A stretch of 64,000 bases of DNA from Alphaproteobacteria bacterium (lineage in GTDB: Bacteria; Pseudomonadota; Alphaproteobacteria; CAAGCB01; CAG-977). Shown in pieces: positions 63,130 through 64,000 of the stretch. Position 1 is the first letter of the stretch; every line of letters begins with the position of its first letter. The stretch is from NCBI GenBank assembly GCA_024407875.1, contig JAKSVT010000002.1, forward strand, positions 49,088-113,087. The letters are read 5' to 3'. The notes beneath the pieces were generated by a model. That model saw nothing but the letters and a program-made list of their open reading frames with translations, did no database searches and had not been told where the DNA came from. The position numbers and the translations under genes were made by a program.

Positions 63130-63276
63130 TGTTTATAATCCTTAATCTTAATAAATAAAATGTTTAGAATCGTATATTTGTCAATGGATTATATATAAAT
63201 TTTTAACTGATTGATATAAAAAAATAAATCATTTGAAAATATTGTCTAAAAAATAATCTAAATTATTATATTCTAT

Positions 63277-63309
63277 AAAAAAGTCCCACAATTTATGAGG
63301 GACTTTTTT
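63277..63309 (-). terminator. terminator of hcp
   Basis: AAAAAAGTCCC (63277-63287) pairs with GGGACTTTTTT (63299-63309). On the minus strand the stem is followed by a T-run immediately after the hcp stop. Confidence 0.85.
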
Positions 63310-63347
63310 TTGAATTTTAAATTTGTTAAGTGCTTATAAATCAAGAA

Positions 63348-63839
63348 CTAAACTTTTTTAGTTTGATCAAAGCTTGCTTCTATATTTCCACCAATTACAT
63401 TATCTAATCCAATTGATGTTTGAGTCCAAATTTCCTTGTTTACTAACATATCTACAGTTTCAACTAATTGGAAATTTCCTTCGCCTAAATCTTCAAGTTT
63501 AACAATAGCTTTTACTATTTTTATTCCTTCTAATTTTGTTGAATAAGTTACAACTTGCTTACCGCCAATTGCGCGACAAAAATCTATTTTAGCATCTTTA
63601 ATATGAGAACCTTTCATGCAAGCTTCTTGTAATTTTGGTGTAGCACTATCTACAAGATGTTTAAAGGTAAAAGGCTTAAAAATACCACGTCCAGCTGCAT
63701 CAGGAGAACCTGTCATAATAGATTGTTCTGCTCCATGTGAAAAATCTAGAATATCAATCCACTTGGAGTGAATACTATCTTTAGATTCTCCATCGATTTG
63801 ATCAATTTTTAAAAAAATATCTTTTGTTGATGCAAGCAT
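63348..63839 (-). CDS. hcp: Hcp-family type VI secretion protein, solitary
   Basis: 163 residues. The opening DIFLKIDQIDGESKDS, WIDILDFSHGAEQS, the FKPFTFKHLVDSATPKLQEA segment and the IEASFD C-terminus are typical of Hcp, the ring-forming tube and effector carrier of type VI secretion. AAGGAGA precedes the ATG. No other T6SS gene is in this window, so this is an orphan hcp here. Its promoter (63887-63913) has the ECF-type element seen before the small-peptide genes, and it has its own terminator. Confidence 0.92.
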   Translation of the reverse strand: MLASTKDIFLKIDQIDGESKDSIHSKWIDILDFSHGAEQSIMTGSPDAAGRGIFKPFTFKHLVDSATPKLQEACMKGSHIKDAKIDFCRAIGGKQVVTYSTKLEGIKIVKAIVKLEDLGEGNFQLVETVDMLVNKEIWTQTSIGLDNVIGGNIEASFDQTKKV

Positions 63840-63886
63840 ATAATTATCTCCTTGTTTTTTTAAGTTAAATTTTATTTTATGCCATA

Positions 63887-63913
63887 TTAACGTTTAATAT
63901 TTAAATAGGTTAC
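63887..63913 (-). promoter_or_regulatory. ECF-type promoter of hcp
   Basis: Minus strand: GTAACC (63908-63913)-N15-CGTTAA (63887-63892), 48 bases before the hcp start. Spacing and sequence match the promoters at 23984-24010 and 25765-25791. Confidence 0.7.
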
Positions 63914-63954
63914 AAAAAAAATGTTTTTTTAAATTTTTTTTTGTTAAAAAAATA

Positions 63955-63988
63955 TTTCCCTCAACTATAGCATTATAGATGAGGGAAA
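63955..63988 (-). terminator. terminator of a minus-strand gene outside the window
   Basis: TTTCCCTCA (63955-63963) pairs with TGAGGGAAA (63980-63988). On the minus strand the stem is followed by TATTTTTTT, so it most likely ends a minus-strand gene to the right of the window. Confidence 0.65.
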
Positions 63989-64000
63989 CAATTAATTATG

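Overview
The window looks like a chromosomal segment of an uncultured, AT-rich, anaerobic Gram-negative bacterium. I infer a host- or gut-associated alphaproteobacterium. The reasons are LpxC (lipid A), an autotransporter beta-barrel, the murC-murB-ddl-ftsQ-ftsA-ftsZ order, several oxygen-sensitive systems (a glycyl radical decarboxylase, a free-standing NrdD-type glycyl radical tail, ferrous iron uptake) and very low GC. The taxonomy is inference; no rRNA is present.

Layout. 1-2.2 kb: 3' part of trmD, rplS, asd. 2.2-11.7 kb: one hypothetical gene, then an unusual operon of a HEXXH-VWA protein, a MoxR/CobS-like AAA+ ATPase, a small protein and two leucine-rich-repeat (LRR) proteins; a third LRR paralogue lies at 59-60.6 kb. 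11.8-13.2 kb: murG and a small membrane protein. 13.4-17.4 kb: hpdB-hpdC-hpdA, a 4-hydroxyphenylacetate decarboxylase system that makes p-cresol. 18.3-21.8 kb: acetyltransferase, argH, argG and the NrdD-like tail protein. 22.3-26.6 kb: an accessory island with a metal-sensor/ECF-sigma/anti-sigma operon, two paralogous 36-residue membrane proteins, a 22-residue amphipathic peptide and an array of seven intact genes plus one start-less copy for short peptides with a shared double-glycine-like leader and unrelated C-termini. 26.8-32.5 kb: accessory genes (DUF4143 ATPase, Fic protein, a MORN-type repeat protein, remnants). 32.8-38.3 kb: tRNA-Ala, AGCS symporter, AI-2E family permease, FeoAB fusion. 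38.5-45.3 kb: an atpDCQRBEFAG operon, i.e. an N-type ATPase whose c subunit carries the sodium-ligand pattern. 45.3-51.3 kb: ftsB-like gene, pgpA, slyX-like gene, a cysteine-rich secreted protein, lpxC and a frameshifted autotransporter. 51.4-58.6 kb: the division/cell-wall cluster on the minus strand. 58.7-64 kb: methyltransferase, LRR paralogue, dapL, a lipoprotein, a MIF homologue and a lone hcp.

The main new observation is a putative ECF-sigma regulon that can be read directly in the DNA. The element GTAA(C/G)(C/T)-N15-CGT(T/A) (N16 in one case) lies in front of the sigma operon itself, both 36-residue membrane protein genes, three leader-peptide genes and the lone hcp gene at the far end of the window. 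This suggests a cell-envelope or metal-triggered response that switches on an arsenal of small peptides together with Hcp. The second system to examine is the metallopeptidase-VWA/AAA+/LRR operon, whose LRR proteins share a C-terminal module of about 110 residues that I do not recognise.
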